Assembly (NCBI RefSeq): GCF_019130065.1
Contig: NZ_JAHSPG010000003.1
Coordinates: 310,001-374,000 of the forward strand
From: Pinibacter aurantiacus
GTDB lineage: Bacteria; Bacteroidota; Bacteroidia; Chitinophagales; Chitinophagaceae
Direction: 5' to 3'
DNA length: 64,000 nt
Below the pieces are notes generated by a model, which searched no databases, was not told the DNA's origin, and saw nothing but the letters and a program-made list of their open reading frames with translations. Position 1 is the first letter of the stretch, and every line of letters starts with the position of its first letter. Below, in pieces: positions 8,847 through 17,715 of this stretch. The translations under genes were made by a program, and so were the position numbers.

Positions 8847-10898
8847 TTACTTCGCCACCGTCGGAAATGCCGAAATCCTCAACCTCGCTCCTCCCATTGG
8901 CACCAATGTTAACTCAGTTGCCGGAGCGCTTATCTGCACAGGGCTTTGTGGCAATACAGCACAAAGGCCATATTGATCAATGGTCCATGATGGTATTGCT
9001 TTCCCTTTTGCTTTTAATTCAATGGGGGCATTAGTGTTGGTAAACGGATTGTTATCTGAAGGCCATTTTTTCTTAACCACAGTAAATGATTTTTGCAGAT
9101 TGTTTTTATCTACGATCAAACCATAGTTCCATGCAGAAGCCGGATGAATTTCAAATGACGGCCACTTCGCAGGATCAGCAGTTGCCTGCCATTTCGAATC
9201 ACCTATTGCAGTTTCCTTGCTATCTTTTTGAATGTATTGCTCATCAATTTTTAACGAGTAAGTAAGCGGCCCATAGTTTACACTCACACTGTTTTTATTT
9301 TTGTCCCATGTGCGCAATGCGAGCTTCATAGGCAATACCAACTCTACTACATCGCCCTGTTTCCAGTTATTTGAAAGATTTACATAGCCTGATGCTTTTA
9401 CCGGCGTGTTGATCTTTCTATTGTTCACTTTCACCATTGCGCCCTCTGCCCATTCGGGAATACGCAAGTACAATGGAAACGCATTTGGCGAAGCGGTGTT
9501 GATCGTCATTTGAATTTTTTCATCGAAAGGATAGTGAGTTGAAGTAACAATTGTCACTTCTTTTCCATTGCCAACTTTTGCAGTTACCGAACCTTCAGCA
9601 TATAGTTGAGCCGCAAGGCCATTGTCTTGTGTTGCCATCCAACTGTTTTGTGCATAGTACACCCAACCTGCAGAATGATTGTGCTGGCAACAGCGACTGC
9701 TGAAAGGATTCATCATGAGGAATGGGCCGTTGTTATCAATGCCGGGTGAGTGATTTTTGCTGTCGCTCAACACCATGTTTGGTGCTGTTAAGTAACGAAG
9801 CGATTTGTAATCGGGCATGAAGGCGGCGGAAAAAGTATTGAACGCCACGTCTTCGCAATTCTGCGCCCAGAAAGGATCTCCGGTTTGTGCAAGCAACATT
9901 TGATCGGAGGTCATTTGTTCCACCAGCCCGCAGGTTTCTACGGCTTGTCTTGGATCGTCATAGCCTTTGCGTGAATTTTCATCGCCGCCCCACATGCCAC
10001 CGGGCACTTGTCCGTAGATGCTTCTTATTAAACGATAGTCGTTGTAAGTAGCATCCATATCGGATGGCAAATGGCTTTGCTGTGCATAAGTAGCAGGCTC
10101 GCGGAAACATTGTGCGATGTTGACATTGTGCCAGTTGGGTAGGTTGTTTGGCTGCCTCCAATCGGAAGTATTCTTATCAATTTTTGTGGCAAGGTCAAGT
10201 AAGAATTTATCACCTGTGATATTGTACAACCAGTACACGCTGCTAAGGTTGTCGCCGCCGCGACTCTTCTCCCAGTAATCTTCGAGAAACTTATCGTCCG
10301 GAATACTCAGCTCCCATTTGAAATATTTGGTCATGAAGCTGATCACGCGGTCATCCTGGGAATACTCATAGTAAGATTGCAAACACCAGAGCATCGGCAT
10401 GTTTGTCCAAAGATCTCTTTTGCCTTCGCCCTTTTCTACCATCGGACCGAAGTCGCCATTGTCGCGTTGATTGTTTAGCACGGCATCAATCCAGAATTTC
10501 GCTTCGCTGATCATGTGTTGATCATTCAGCATGTAGCCAATGTTTGCGTAGCCTTTCAACCAGTAAGGCAATTCTTCCCAACCATATTCGCCTTTACCTT
10601 CTTTGTTGAGCCAGGCGTTGTTTGTTTTGGATAGCCAAATACTGATCTCGCCGAGATTTCCGGTGAGGCCATCGCGCTGCAGCTCCAGCGCTTTTTTTAA
10701 CCAGCCGCCCGGATGAACAGCGGTTACTGGTAGTTTGATAAATTTTTCCTGTGTTAGCGGTTCTTTATTGCTGGTGTAAAAACTGTTTTTGGATTGTGGC
10801 AGTTTTGTAACAAATGAGCTTTTCATTGTTTGTGCATTCGCGAAAAACATTGAACTGCTCGCTACAAAGGATGCAATGGTTTTAAGTGTTTTTTTCAT
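8847..10898 (-). CDS. GH127-type beta-L-arabinofuranosidase
   Basis: A 683-residue exported enzyme (signal peptide about 1-22). It has the DUF1680/GH127 architecture: an alpha/alpha barrel opening with VHPGGWLKKAL, then beta-sandwich domains. Its zinc-thiolate active site is visible as E321 and C323 (VETCG) plus C403 and C404 (SRCCQHN). By analogy with HypBA1, C403 would be the nucleophile and an upstream acid such as E307 the acid/base. Characterised members release beta-L-arabinofuranose from plant hydroxyproline-linked or pectic glycans. GH146 is an alternative close family. It sits between the GH2 gene and three GH43 genes, consistent with attack on a heavily arabinosylated polymer. Confidence 0.9.
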   Translation of the reverse strand: MKKTLKTIASFVASSSMFFANAQTMKSSFVTKLPQSKNSFYTSNKEPLTQEKFIKLPVTAVHPGGWLKKALELQRDGLTGNLGEISIWLSKTNNAWLNKEGKGEYGWEELPYWLKGYANIGYMLNDQHMISEAKFWIDAVLNNQRDNGDFGPMVEKGEGKRDLWTNMPMLWCLQSYYEYSQDDRVISFMTKYFKWELSIPDDKFLEDYWEKSRGGDNLSSVYWLYNITGDKFLLDLATKIDKNTSDWRQPNNLPNWHNVNIAQCFREPATYAQQSHLPSDMDATYNDYRLIRSIYGQVPGGMWGGDENSRKGYDDPRQAVETCGLVEQMTSDQMLLAQTGDPFWAQNCEDVAFNTFSAAFMPDYKSLRYLTAPNMVLSDSKNHSPGIDNNGPFLMMNPFSSRCCQHNHSAGWVYYAQNSWMATQDNGLAAQLYAEGSVTAKVGNGKEVTIVTSTHYPFDEKIQMTINTASPNAFPLYLRIPEWAEGAMVKVNNRKINTPVKASGYVNLSNNWKQGDVVELVLPMKLALRTWDKNKNSVSVNYGPLTYSLKIDEQYIQKDSKETAIGDSKWQATADPAKWPSFEIHPASAWNYGLIVDKNNLQKSFTVVKKKWPSDNNPFTNTNAPIELKAKGKAIPSWTIDQYGLCAVLPQSPVQISAPATELTLVPMGGARLRISAFPTVAK

Positions 10899-11227
10899 TG
10901 TGATACAATGTGATATTGTTGGATCGGTTGTTAGTTTGACAGTTTTTTAACCACGGAGGGAACGGAGTTTTTTTTCACAGAGGAAAGGAGTAACACCGCA
11001 TAGCTAAGCTGTTTGAAAAACTGAGTGAATGTTGCTTGTCATCCCGAGGCACGGGGGATCTGGGTTTAACACTACCAGTGTGCTTAAGTAAACACTCAGA
11101 TCCCTCCTTCGTCGGGATGACAAGCAGTTTTTCGTTACTGAATCTAATCAACACGTTAAGCGAAAAGGTCAAATAAATTGAACAGCTTGATATTTCTAAT
11201 TCCTAATTTCTAATTCCTAATTCCTTT
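10899..11227. other. Intergenic region with a long inverted repeat and no gene
   Basis: This 329-bp gap holds an ACCACGGAGG..GGAGT word (10950-10990), an interrupted inverted repeat at 11034-11125, and CTAATTCC words at about 11190-11225. No convincing coding sequence or promoter was seen. Confidence 0.7.
11034..11125. repeat. Interrupted inverted repeat, GTCATCCCGA type
   Basis: GCTTGTCATCCCGA (11034-11047) is the exact complement of TCGGGATGACAAGC (11112-11125). Inner parts (GGGGATCT / AGATCCCT) also pair. Similar GTCATCCCGA..TCGGGATGAC elements are a familiar type of dispersed repeat in bacterial genomes. Confidence 0.8.
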
Positions 11228-13072
11228 CTATTCAGCGAGTGCCGGATTATATAACTTGTCGTTTACTTCTTTCAGTTTTGCTTCCGGCATTTTCATTACT
11301 TTTCTATCGTATGTCATGAAGCCGTTTGTTTCTACTTCCACGTCTGTTGTTTGTGTGTATACCGCGGCTGAAAGCCCTTGTTTTATTAGGCCCTGCAGCT
11401 TCTCCGTATACGATGCATACATTTTGAACATCTCGTCTGCATTTTTGAAACTACGGTAACCCCAGTTGTTTTTTTCCTGCCATGTGTGGCCTTCCAGAGG
11501 CAATCCCAATCCACCAAACTCCCCTAATACCACTGCTTGTTTTGAACCAAAAATATCGGGTCTTGGCATTGCGGGTTCGGGATAGTTATGCAAGTCGCAA
11601 ATATGTCCAACAGGATAAAAGTTCCCACCGCTTGCACTGTTCACCAATCGTGAAGGGTCTTTTTGCATTGTCCAGTTTGTAATGTCCTCTGTTTTAAATT
11701 GTCCCCACGCTTCATTGAATGGCGTCCACACGATGATGGAAGGAAAATTGTATAGTGCATCTATGATCTGGTTCCACTCTGTGCGATAATATTGTTCTGA
11801 TTCTGTAGAACGGTCTTTGTCAGTTGCACGACCGAGCACACCCGGGCGATTTTCCCAATGGTTGCCCAAATCGCCGCTTGGCATATCCTGCCATACAAGC
11901 ATGCCCATTTGATCGCAATAGTAATACCATCTTGCAGGCTCTACCTTTATGTGTTTGCGGATCATGTTGAAGCCCATGTCTTTTGTTTTTACGATGTCGT
12001 ATTTCATGGCTTCATCTGTTGGTGCAGTATACAAGCCATCGGGCCACCAACCCTGGTCCAATGGACCATACTGGAACACAAATTTGTCGTTCAACATCAT
12101 GCGTTGAATGCCATTTTTATCAGCCGCCAAAGAAATTTTACGCATAGCGAAATAACTTTTCACTTCATCTACTACTTTGCCTTTACGCAGCACGGTGTAC
12201 GTAAGATCGTATAAATGCGGATCTGCTGTTGACCACAAATGTGGATTGGCAATCGCTAAAGCCGCTTCACTACCGGGAGCAACTGTTTGCTCGGCTACTT
12301 TGTTATTGCCATCAAATGCCGCAACACGCACTTCATCGCCGGGTTGTGCATTGTTTACATTTGCTAAAACGGTTACTGTTTTCGCATCTACATTTGGCGT
12401 TTGACGAGAAGAAGTGATGTATGTTTTTGCAACGCCTTCCATCCATACTGTTTGCCAGATGCCGGTAACAGGCGTATACCAAATGCCTTCCGGTTTTTTC
12501 ACTTGTTTACCGCGAGGCTGAGGCCCTTCGTCTGTTGGGTCCCACACACGGATCGCCAGTTCTTGCTTGGTTCCTTTTTTGAGCGCAGCTGTGAGATCTA
12601 CAGTGAACGGCTCGAAGCCACCCTGGTGGGTTGAAACTTTTTGTCCGTTCAGGAAAATATCTGCCTGCCAGTCAACGGCACCAAAATGAAGTAATATGTT
12701 TTTATTTTTAAAAGAAGATGGGATATCGATTGTGCGTTTGTACCATAACACCGAATCTTTGCCAACGGTTTTTGCAACGCCAGAAAGGGAGGATTCTACT
12801 GCAAATGGTACGAGTATATTGCCATCTAGCGTGGCGGGCAGTGTTTCCTGCGACTTTGGAGTGATGGCATATTGCCACAAACCATTTAACGATGCCCAGG
12901 CACCGCGCACCATTTGTGGTCTTGGGTATTCAGGTAGTGTATTATTGGGATCAACTTTTGAGGCCCACTCTGTAGTAATTTTTCCTGTCACTGGCTTCCA
13001 CCCTGCATTCTGTGCATTTGTTTGCGCCATTGCCAATAGCATCAGGGAAAAAGCAACTGCTTGTTTTTTCAT
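11228..13072 (-). CDS. Glycoside hydrolase family 2 protein (beta-galactosidase-like)
   Basis: The start is the ATG at 13072 (MKKQAVAFSLMLLAMAQTNA), giving 614 residues with a signal peptide. An in-frame ATG 96 nt upstream would place the signal peptide internally. Order: a jelly-roll sugar-binding domain (about 45-215), an Ig-like domain (about 216-310), and a TIM barrel. The acid/base is probably E454 in PFNEAWG and the nucleophile E518 in VVLGEFGG. GH2 members include beta-galactosidases, beta-glucuronidases and alpha-L-arabinopyranosidases. The specificity is open, but galK-galT in the same block favours galactose. It is periplasmic or surface-associated. Confidence 0.88.
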   Translation of the reverse strand: MKKQAVAFSLMLLAMAQTNAQNAGWKPVTGKITTEWASKVDPNNTLPEYPRPQMVRGAWASLNGLWQYAITPKSQETLPATLDGNILVPFAVESSLSGVAKTVGKDSVLWYKRTIDIPSSFKNKNILLHFGAVDWQADIFLNGQKVSTHQGGFEPFTVDLTAALKKGTKQELAIRVWDPTDEGPQPRGKQVKKPEGIWYTPVTGIWQTVWMEGVAKTYITSSRQTPNVDAKTVTVLANVNNAQPGDEVRVAAFDGNNKVAEQTVAPGSEAALAIANPHLWSTADPHLYDLTYTVLRKGKVVDEVKSYFAMRKISLAADKNGIQRMMLNDKFVFQYGPLDQGWWPDGLYTAPTDEAMKYDIVKTKDMGFNMIRKHIKVEPARWYYYCDQMGMLVWQDMPSGDLGNHWENRPGVLGRATDKDRSTESEQYYRTEWNQIIDALYNFPSIIVWTPFNEAWGQFKTEDITNWTMQKDPSRLVNSASGGNFYPVGHICDLHNYPEPAMPRPDIFGSKQAVVLGEFGGLGLPLEGHTWQEKNNWGYRSFKNADEMFKMYASYTEKLQGLIKQGLSAAVYTQTTDVEVETNGFMTYDRKVMKMPEAKLKEVNDKLYNPALAE

Positions 13073-13253
13073 ATAGCTCTTTTTAAGGTGAGATGAATTC
13101 GCAACCGTTGTTGTCGGCTGTGCGAACTTACCAAACTTGTTTAAGGGGGTCTGGTAAAATAGTCTCACTTTTTAATCAAAAAATCTCAATTATGGCTTTG
13201 TGGTACTAGTCGGTATTGTTAAGAAAATGAAAAATGGCAAGGAATGCTAAAAG

Positions 13254-13310
13254 CTGAACGCCTAACGCTTAACGCATTTTGACACTCTGCGTTAAGCGTT
13301 AGGCGTTCAG
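13254..13310. repeat. Perfect 23-bp hairpin upstream of the GH2 gene
   Basis: CTGAACGCCTAACGCTTAAC plus GCA (13254-13276) is the exact complement of 13288-13310, with an 11-nt loop. Each arm is itself a run of near-repeats of CTAACGC. There is no T-tract of terminator type immediately after either arm. It lies between the DUF4302 gene and the GH2 gene. Confidence 0.9.
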
Positions 13311-13353
13311 CGTTCCGCTTATCAGTTATTCAATTATTCAGTTATTCAGCCCC

Positions 13354-14661
13354 TTAATACTGCCAGCTTATCCACGCCTTTCCATCTTTTGCACTTACCA
13401 TGTCATAGGCTTGCCTGCCGGTTTGCACGAGATAGAAACCGGAAGGATCAGTGAATTTCGCGGCGGTATTATCGAAGATTGCTTGCTCACCTGGTGGAAT
13501 GGTGCCTACAAACCCGAGCTCTGTAAATATCACTCTTCCGTCTGATGTAAATGTTGGCGGTGTTCCCGTAGCAAGGCCATAAGATATAGAGAGTGAACTA
13601 TTATTGACCACTACCACAAATCCGGTGAGATCATAATTGGTGCCGAAGCTCGGCCAGAAAATGAGATAGTAAAAATTAGGAATCGTGGTAATGCCATACG
13701 CATCCTGCTGCCCTTCCACGGTGAAGCCTGTAAACGAGTACCAGTAACTATCCTGTGAAAGTACTGCCTGGTACCACCTTTGCGGCGCATTGGCATCAAT
13801 AAGTAATGGTTGTCCGGAGCCCTGGATTTGTCCGGAAACTCCTGCAGCTGTTACATGGATAACGCTGTTGGGTGCATCGTAATTAATGTTGGAAAAATCA
13901 GTTATCGTAATGCCATTTGCAGTAAACGGTTGCGCCAGCACAACTTTTCCGTTTGAATAAAAATAGCCCGTTGTAAAAGTCTTCACCACGCCTCCTTCTA
14001 CCCATGAAAAAGTAATGGTTCTGGTTGAGAGGTTGACGGATATGTCAAACTGATTGCTTCCAAGGACTAGTCGTTTAAAATAAGTGGTGAGGTTAGCGAT
14101 GTTTTCAAAGTCCATAGCGTTACCAAAGGATGCCGCAAAGTCTTGCGATTCCTGCTGTGTGGCAGGCACCATGAAAGCCCTGCTTGCATTGTAGCGGCCT
14201 GTGAGCTTTACGCTGTCTTTTGTAACGGTATCTACTGCAAATTCAAAGTCGCTCAATAAACCTTTGCCCATGGTTCCGCCATTCACGTTGGCGTTAGGAT
14301 CTGAAAGTATATGCAGATAAGAATACGTATCGAAGATTAATGCCGGCTGCTGCAAGCCCTTCATTCTGTAACTGCTTTCGAATGACTGATCGATTGTTGA
14401 AGGATAAATATCAGCGTACATGGTGACGCGATTGTCGTTCGTAAATTTCCAATAAAATGTATAACCGCCACTCTTCCCACTGTCAGGAAAAACAACAGCC
14501 CGCCAGCCGTATTGTGCATTTACAAAGGTTGCCTGGTAGCTGTCCAAAAGCTCCTGCATCCTATCGTTTGGCGATTTGTCGAATGGATGCGAATCGTCTT
14601 TCTTACACGCTGCAAACGCAATCATCAAAAACAATCCGATGTATAATAGTGATCTGTTCAT
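13354..14661 (-). CDS. DUF4302 domain lipoprotein
   Basis: A 435-residue lipoprotein with signal MNRSLLYIGLFLMIAFAAC (lipid anchor at C19). The SPNDRMQELLDSYQATFVNAQYGW opening (about 30-54) and DPNANVNGGTMGKGLLSDFEF section are typical of DUF4302, a Bacteroidota family found after SusD. Its function is unknown; location suggests a surface or periplasmic accessory of the SusCD transporter. It follows the zinc metallopeptidase gene by about 100 nt. Assignment to DUF4302 is from recall of the family and its usual neighbours. Confidence 0.8.
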   Translation of the reverse strand: MNRSLLYIGLFLMIAFAACKKDDSHPFDKSPNDRMQELLDSYQATFVNAQYGWRAVVFPDSGKSGGYTFYWKFTNDNRVTMYADIYPSTIDQSFESSYRMKGLQQPALIFDTYSYLHILSDPNANVNGGTMGKGLLSDFEFAVDTVTKDSVKLTGRYNASRAFMVPATQQESQDFAASFGNAMDFENIANLTTYFKRLVLGSNQFDISVNLSTRTITFSWVEGGVVKTFTTGYFYSNGKVVLAQPFTANGITITDFSNINYDAPNSVIHVTAAGVSGQIQGSGQPLLIDANAPQRWYQAVLSQDSYWYSFTGFTVEGQQDAYGITTIPNFYYLIFWPSFGTNYDLTGFVVVVNNSSLSISYGLATGTPPTFTSDGRVIFTELGFVGTIPPGEQAIFDNTAAKFTDPSGFYLVQTGRQAYDMVSAKDGKAWISWQY

Positions 14662-14765
14662 TTTTTAAAGTTTTGAGTTCTGAGTCGTGAGTTCTGGGTT
14701 TTAGGTTCTGAATTTTGAATTTTGAATTTCCTCCTTGCTACTCAAAACTCATAACCCACAACCTA

Positions 14766-16061
14766 TCATTCCAATATTCCTACATAATAAACTTTCGGAT
14801 CCTCCTGCGGTATAAACGCTCCGAGATTCGCGTTGGAGTCCCTATTGAATCCCCAATCCAGTGTAAAATGATACTGTGAAAAATAATCGAGCAGCCCCTG
14901 CACATCATCTTTTATCAATCCACCGTTACTATCTGCTGTCAGGTAAGTGAGCGTCATCACACCGTTTGCATCTGTTGAAAAACTGTATGTAAAACTTGCC
15001 TGGTAACCGCCGAAAAACATTTGTACACGTATTCTGTTAGCGGCGGTGAATGTTACTTTCATTGAATCCAGCGTCAGCCCGAATGAGCCATCCAAACTGG
15101 TTGAAGCTGCATCGAAGATGGTTTTAAAATCAGGCGAACTACCTGTAACCGCAGCACTCCAAACTGCTGACGTATATGTTTTTCCAAAACCAAAAACAGA
15201 TGCAAGCGTTGGTCTTCCCGTCACTCTCGTTAATGCGTTTTGCACGTCTGTTTGCAATGCGTAGAAATCTATATTCCAAACGGTTTTGTAATAGCTTATT
15301 ACATATTGCTCCTTGCTTCTTAAAGCTGATTGCGCACTATCCGACTGACTATTGACCATCATCTCAAACCACATTCGTCCATTGGATAACATTAATGATA
15401 TCATTTCCACGAAATCTTCGTCAGGGGCTGATTTTGCATAGGCAGAAATAAAGCCTTCGCTGTTTGCCTGGTCATCTGATTCATTGATCCAGTTGGCGGT
15501 GTATTTACCAACAGATATCTGTTTGAATTCGGGCGGGTAGATTTGATTCTGATTCAGTATGTGTCCAAATTCATGTTCTACCACATGCACCATTTGTTGT
15601 ACAGAATTAACATCGGTGTTATCATAATCATTTACATCGTACAGCACCACTCTTCTTCCTCCTTCCGCTGTACCCAGTGTGATGGAGCCATCAGGATTGA
15701 AGGATGGACTTCCCACCATTACAATAAGTTTAGGAGAATATTTTTTGAAAAATGTTGCTCCCGCTTCTGCGATATAAGTGTTGATCCAAATTTGCCTTAA
15801 TGCATCCAACACAGGCTGTACCTGCGATTCAATGGGCGGCACGAGTGTTTTATTAAGATCAAGTTCTGATTGATCCCATTTATATTTTACTTCAATATTG
15901 TAGGGATGCGTAAGGCTGTCATACAACCATTTATCCAGTTGGGAGGCCACCCATGAATCTCCTCCCAGCCCCGGAATATTGGTATTGAGGTTCTCATCTT
16001 TTTTGCACGATGCAATGGTTCCAAGCATTGCAACAAGCGTTATTATTTTGAGTAGTTTCAT
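14766..16061 (-). CDS. Putative zinc-binding metallopeptidase lipoprotein (SusCD-associated)
   Basis: 431 residues, with lipoprotein signal MKLLKIITLVAMLGTIASC (C19). A zinc-protease motif HEFGH is at 163-167, within VVEHEFGHILNQ, and acidic residues in DEDFVEM further on could give the third ligand. It matches the putative zinc-binding metallopeptidase family that recurs between SusD and DUF4302 genes in Bacteroidota. Whether it cleaves the substrate's protein part, processes partner lipoproteins or has another role is not known. It probably sits on the outer membrane. Confidence 0.82.
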   Translation of the reverse strand: MKLLKIITLVAMLGTIASCKKDENLNTNIPGLGGDSWVASQLDKWLYDSLTHPYNIEVKYKWDQSELDLNKTLVPPIESQVQPVLDALRQIWINTYIAEAGATFFKKYSPKLIVMVGSPSFNPDGSITLGTAEGGRRVVLYDVNDYDNTDVNSVQQMVHVVEHEFGHILNQNQIYPPEFKQISVGKYTANWINESDDQANSEGFISAYAKSAPDEDFVEMISLMLSNGRMWFEMMVNSQSDSAQSALRSKEQYVISYYKTVWNIDFYALQTDVQNALTRVTGRPTLASVFGFGKTYTSAVWSAAVTGSSPDFKTIFDAASTSLDGSFGLTLDSMKVTFTAANRIRVQMFFGGYQASFTYSFSTDANGVMTLTYLTADSNGGLIKDDVQGLLDYFSQYHFTLDWGFNRDSNANLGAFIPQEDPKVYYVGILE

Positions 16062-16159
16062 TTATAAAGAGTTGTGAGTTGTTTGTTGTTAGTTGTTAGT
16101 TGTTAGACTTTACATTCGATCTCTCATTTCTAATTTCTAATTCCTAATTCCTAATTACC
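16062..16159. repeat. GTTGTTAG and CCTAATT words between SusD and metallopeptidase genes
   Basis: GAGTTGTTTGTTGTTAGTTG words (about 16074-16105) are followed by ATTTCTAATTCCTAATTCCT words next to the SusD stop. The two words differ, so pairing is incomplete at this locus. Confidence 0.65.
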
Positions 16160-17602
16160 CTACCTCGGATTCAATGCAATGCCTGAAAGTGTTGCAGATT
16201 CAGGTATTTGAAAAACACGATACGGATCAGTCGGGCTTAAGGTTTTTGTGGAGCCATCGTAAAACAAATGCTCTACCGGAATTTTATATCGCTGCAGATC
16301 AAACCATCTCAATCCTTCCATCACGTATTCTGCTCTTCTGAAATCAAGCGTTGCAAGCAGTAATCCTGTTTGCAGATTCGAAGTGCCGTAGAAGTTTGAA
16401 AGCTTGGTTGAAGTAATATTATGCTGCGAAGGACTGTAGTTCGTTATGCGCTTACTTACGAAAGTGTTTAAATCTGCAGTTGCAGCAGCCGTATTGTTTT
16501 TATAAATATAGGCTTCGGCCCTGCTCAGCAGCACTTCCTCTGTAGTAAGCTCCGGCTGCATGATGTAAGGAATACCCGTGTTGGCATTGATTGAGGTGGT
16601 AACGAAATACTCGTTGAACTTTGGCACGAAATAATCCTGCGCACCGTAGTAAAATACTGAGTATGCCCATCTGCCGCCTGTTACGTTGGCACCTAAAATA
16701 TCGCGTTGCTTTGCATAGCTTAATCCGTATCTGAATGTTGCATAGTTGCGTGCATAATTCGAAGGCATTTCCGTAAGCAATAAATTGGCGGGTTCTGATG
16801 CCTTGGTATAAGTGGCCAGCAAAGTAAAGAAAGACAGCGTCTGATAAGTAGTATTCCATGCACGCATGTTGTCAGCAAAATTGTTATTGGGAAATGCTGC
16901 GTTAGCATGTTCAATTACTTTGTCATAATCTTTTTTAAATAAATAAAACCGCGCGGCAAATGCATGTGCCGCCGCTAAATTGAAGTGATAGCGTGGTACA
17001 GTATATGCCTGGTCTTTGAGTAGTGGCAGACCCGCCGTTAAATCTTTCTCCACCATGTCGTATACATACTGCACTGTTTTGCGATCGTAATTTTTGAACA
17101 CTACTTTTTCAGGCTCTGTTACGTAAGGAATGCCGGGATCTGTGCCTGCAGTTGTTGCATCATAAAACTTAGAGAAGAAATTCACGAGCATGAAATGTGA
17201 GAAAGCCCTTGTTACCAAAGCTTCCCCTTTTTGCGTGCGATAGTTTTGAGAATCCGGTGCGGCCAAACATGTTGCGAGCGCCTGGTTAGACGCCGCAATA
17301 GCCGTATAGCAAGCGTTCCAGTAAAACTCCGGCGAGTCCTGGTTATTATCCTGCACATCCTCGAAGTAGAAAGGATTAAGGTTGATATTCAGTACAACAC
17401 CTGCACCCTTATCTTCTACGTTATCAGAAATGGCCTCTGCAAAAGTTATATAACTCGCCTGCGGATAAGCAGTGCCTAAAAGCTGTGCCACTTTTTCAGG
17501 CGAATCCAATTGCGTTCTGTTGTCCGGTACTTGTTCCAAATACTTCTTACAGCTGCTAATGGCAACTGCAAAAAGTATGAAGATGTATATGGAGTATTTC
17601 AT
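16160..17602 (-). CDS. RagB/SusD family nutrient-binding outer-membrane lipoprotein
   Basis: 480 residues. The N-terminus MKYSIYIFILFAVAISSCKKYLEQVPDNRT has a lipobox (ISSC, C18) followed by the KxxLxxxP start typical of SusD. TPR-like helices dominate the middle, and the C-terminus has the usual LRWFDLQRYKIP stretch (ELxFEGxRWFDLxR type). It would form the lid over the SusC barrel and bind the glycan at the cell surface. It follows susC by about 110 nt of word repeats on the same strand. Confidence 0.95.
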   Translation of the reverse strand: MKYSIYIFILFAVAISSCKKYLEQVPDNRTQLDSPEKVAQLLGTAYPQASYITFAEAISDNVEDKGAGVVLNINLNPFYFEDVQDNNQDSPEFYWNACYTAIAASNQALATCLAAPDSQNYRTQKGEALVTRAFSHFMLVNFFSKFYDATTAGTDPGIPYVTEPEKVVFKNYDRKTVQYVYDMVEKDLTAGLPLLKDQAYTVPRYHFNLAAAHAFAARFYLFKKDYDKVIEHANAAFPNNNFADNMRAWNTTYQTLSFFTLLATYTKASEPANLLLTEMPSNYARNYATFRYGLSYAKQRDILGANVTGGRWAYSVFYYGAQDYFVPKFNEYFVTTSINANTGIPYIMQPELTTEEVLLSRAEAYIYKNNTAAATADLNTFVSKRITNYSPSQHNITSTKLSNFYGTSNLQTGLLLATLDFRRAEYVMEGLRWFDLQRYKIPVEHLFYDGSTKTLSPTDPYRVFQIPESATLSGIALNPR

Positions 17603-17605
17603 GTA

Positions 17606-17715
17606 ATGAGTTTTGAGTTTTGAGTTGTTAGTTGTTAGTTGTTAGTACTATTACCCAATTCTTAATTCTTAATTCCTAATTCCTAATTCCTAATTTCTAA
17701 TTCCTAATTCCTAAA
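17606..17715. repeat. GTTGTTAG and CCTAATT words between susC and susD
   Basis: GAGTTTTGAGTTGTTAGTTG words (about 17610-17646) face ATTCTTAATTCCTAATTCCT words (about 17660-17715) that run into the susC stop. This puts a word-repeat spacer inside the susCD transcript. Confidence 0.7.
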
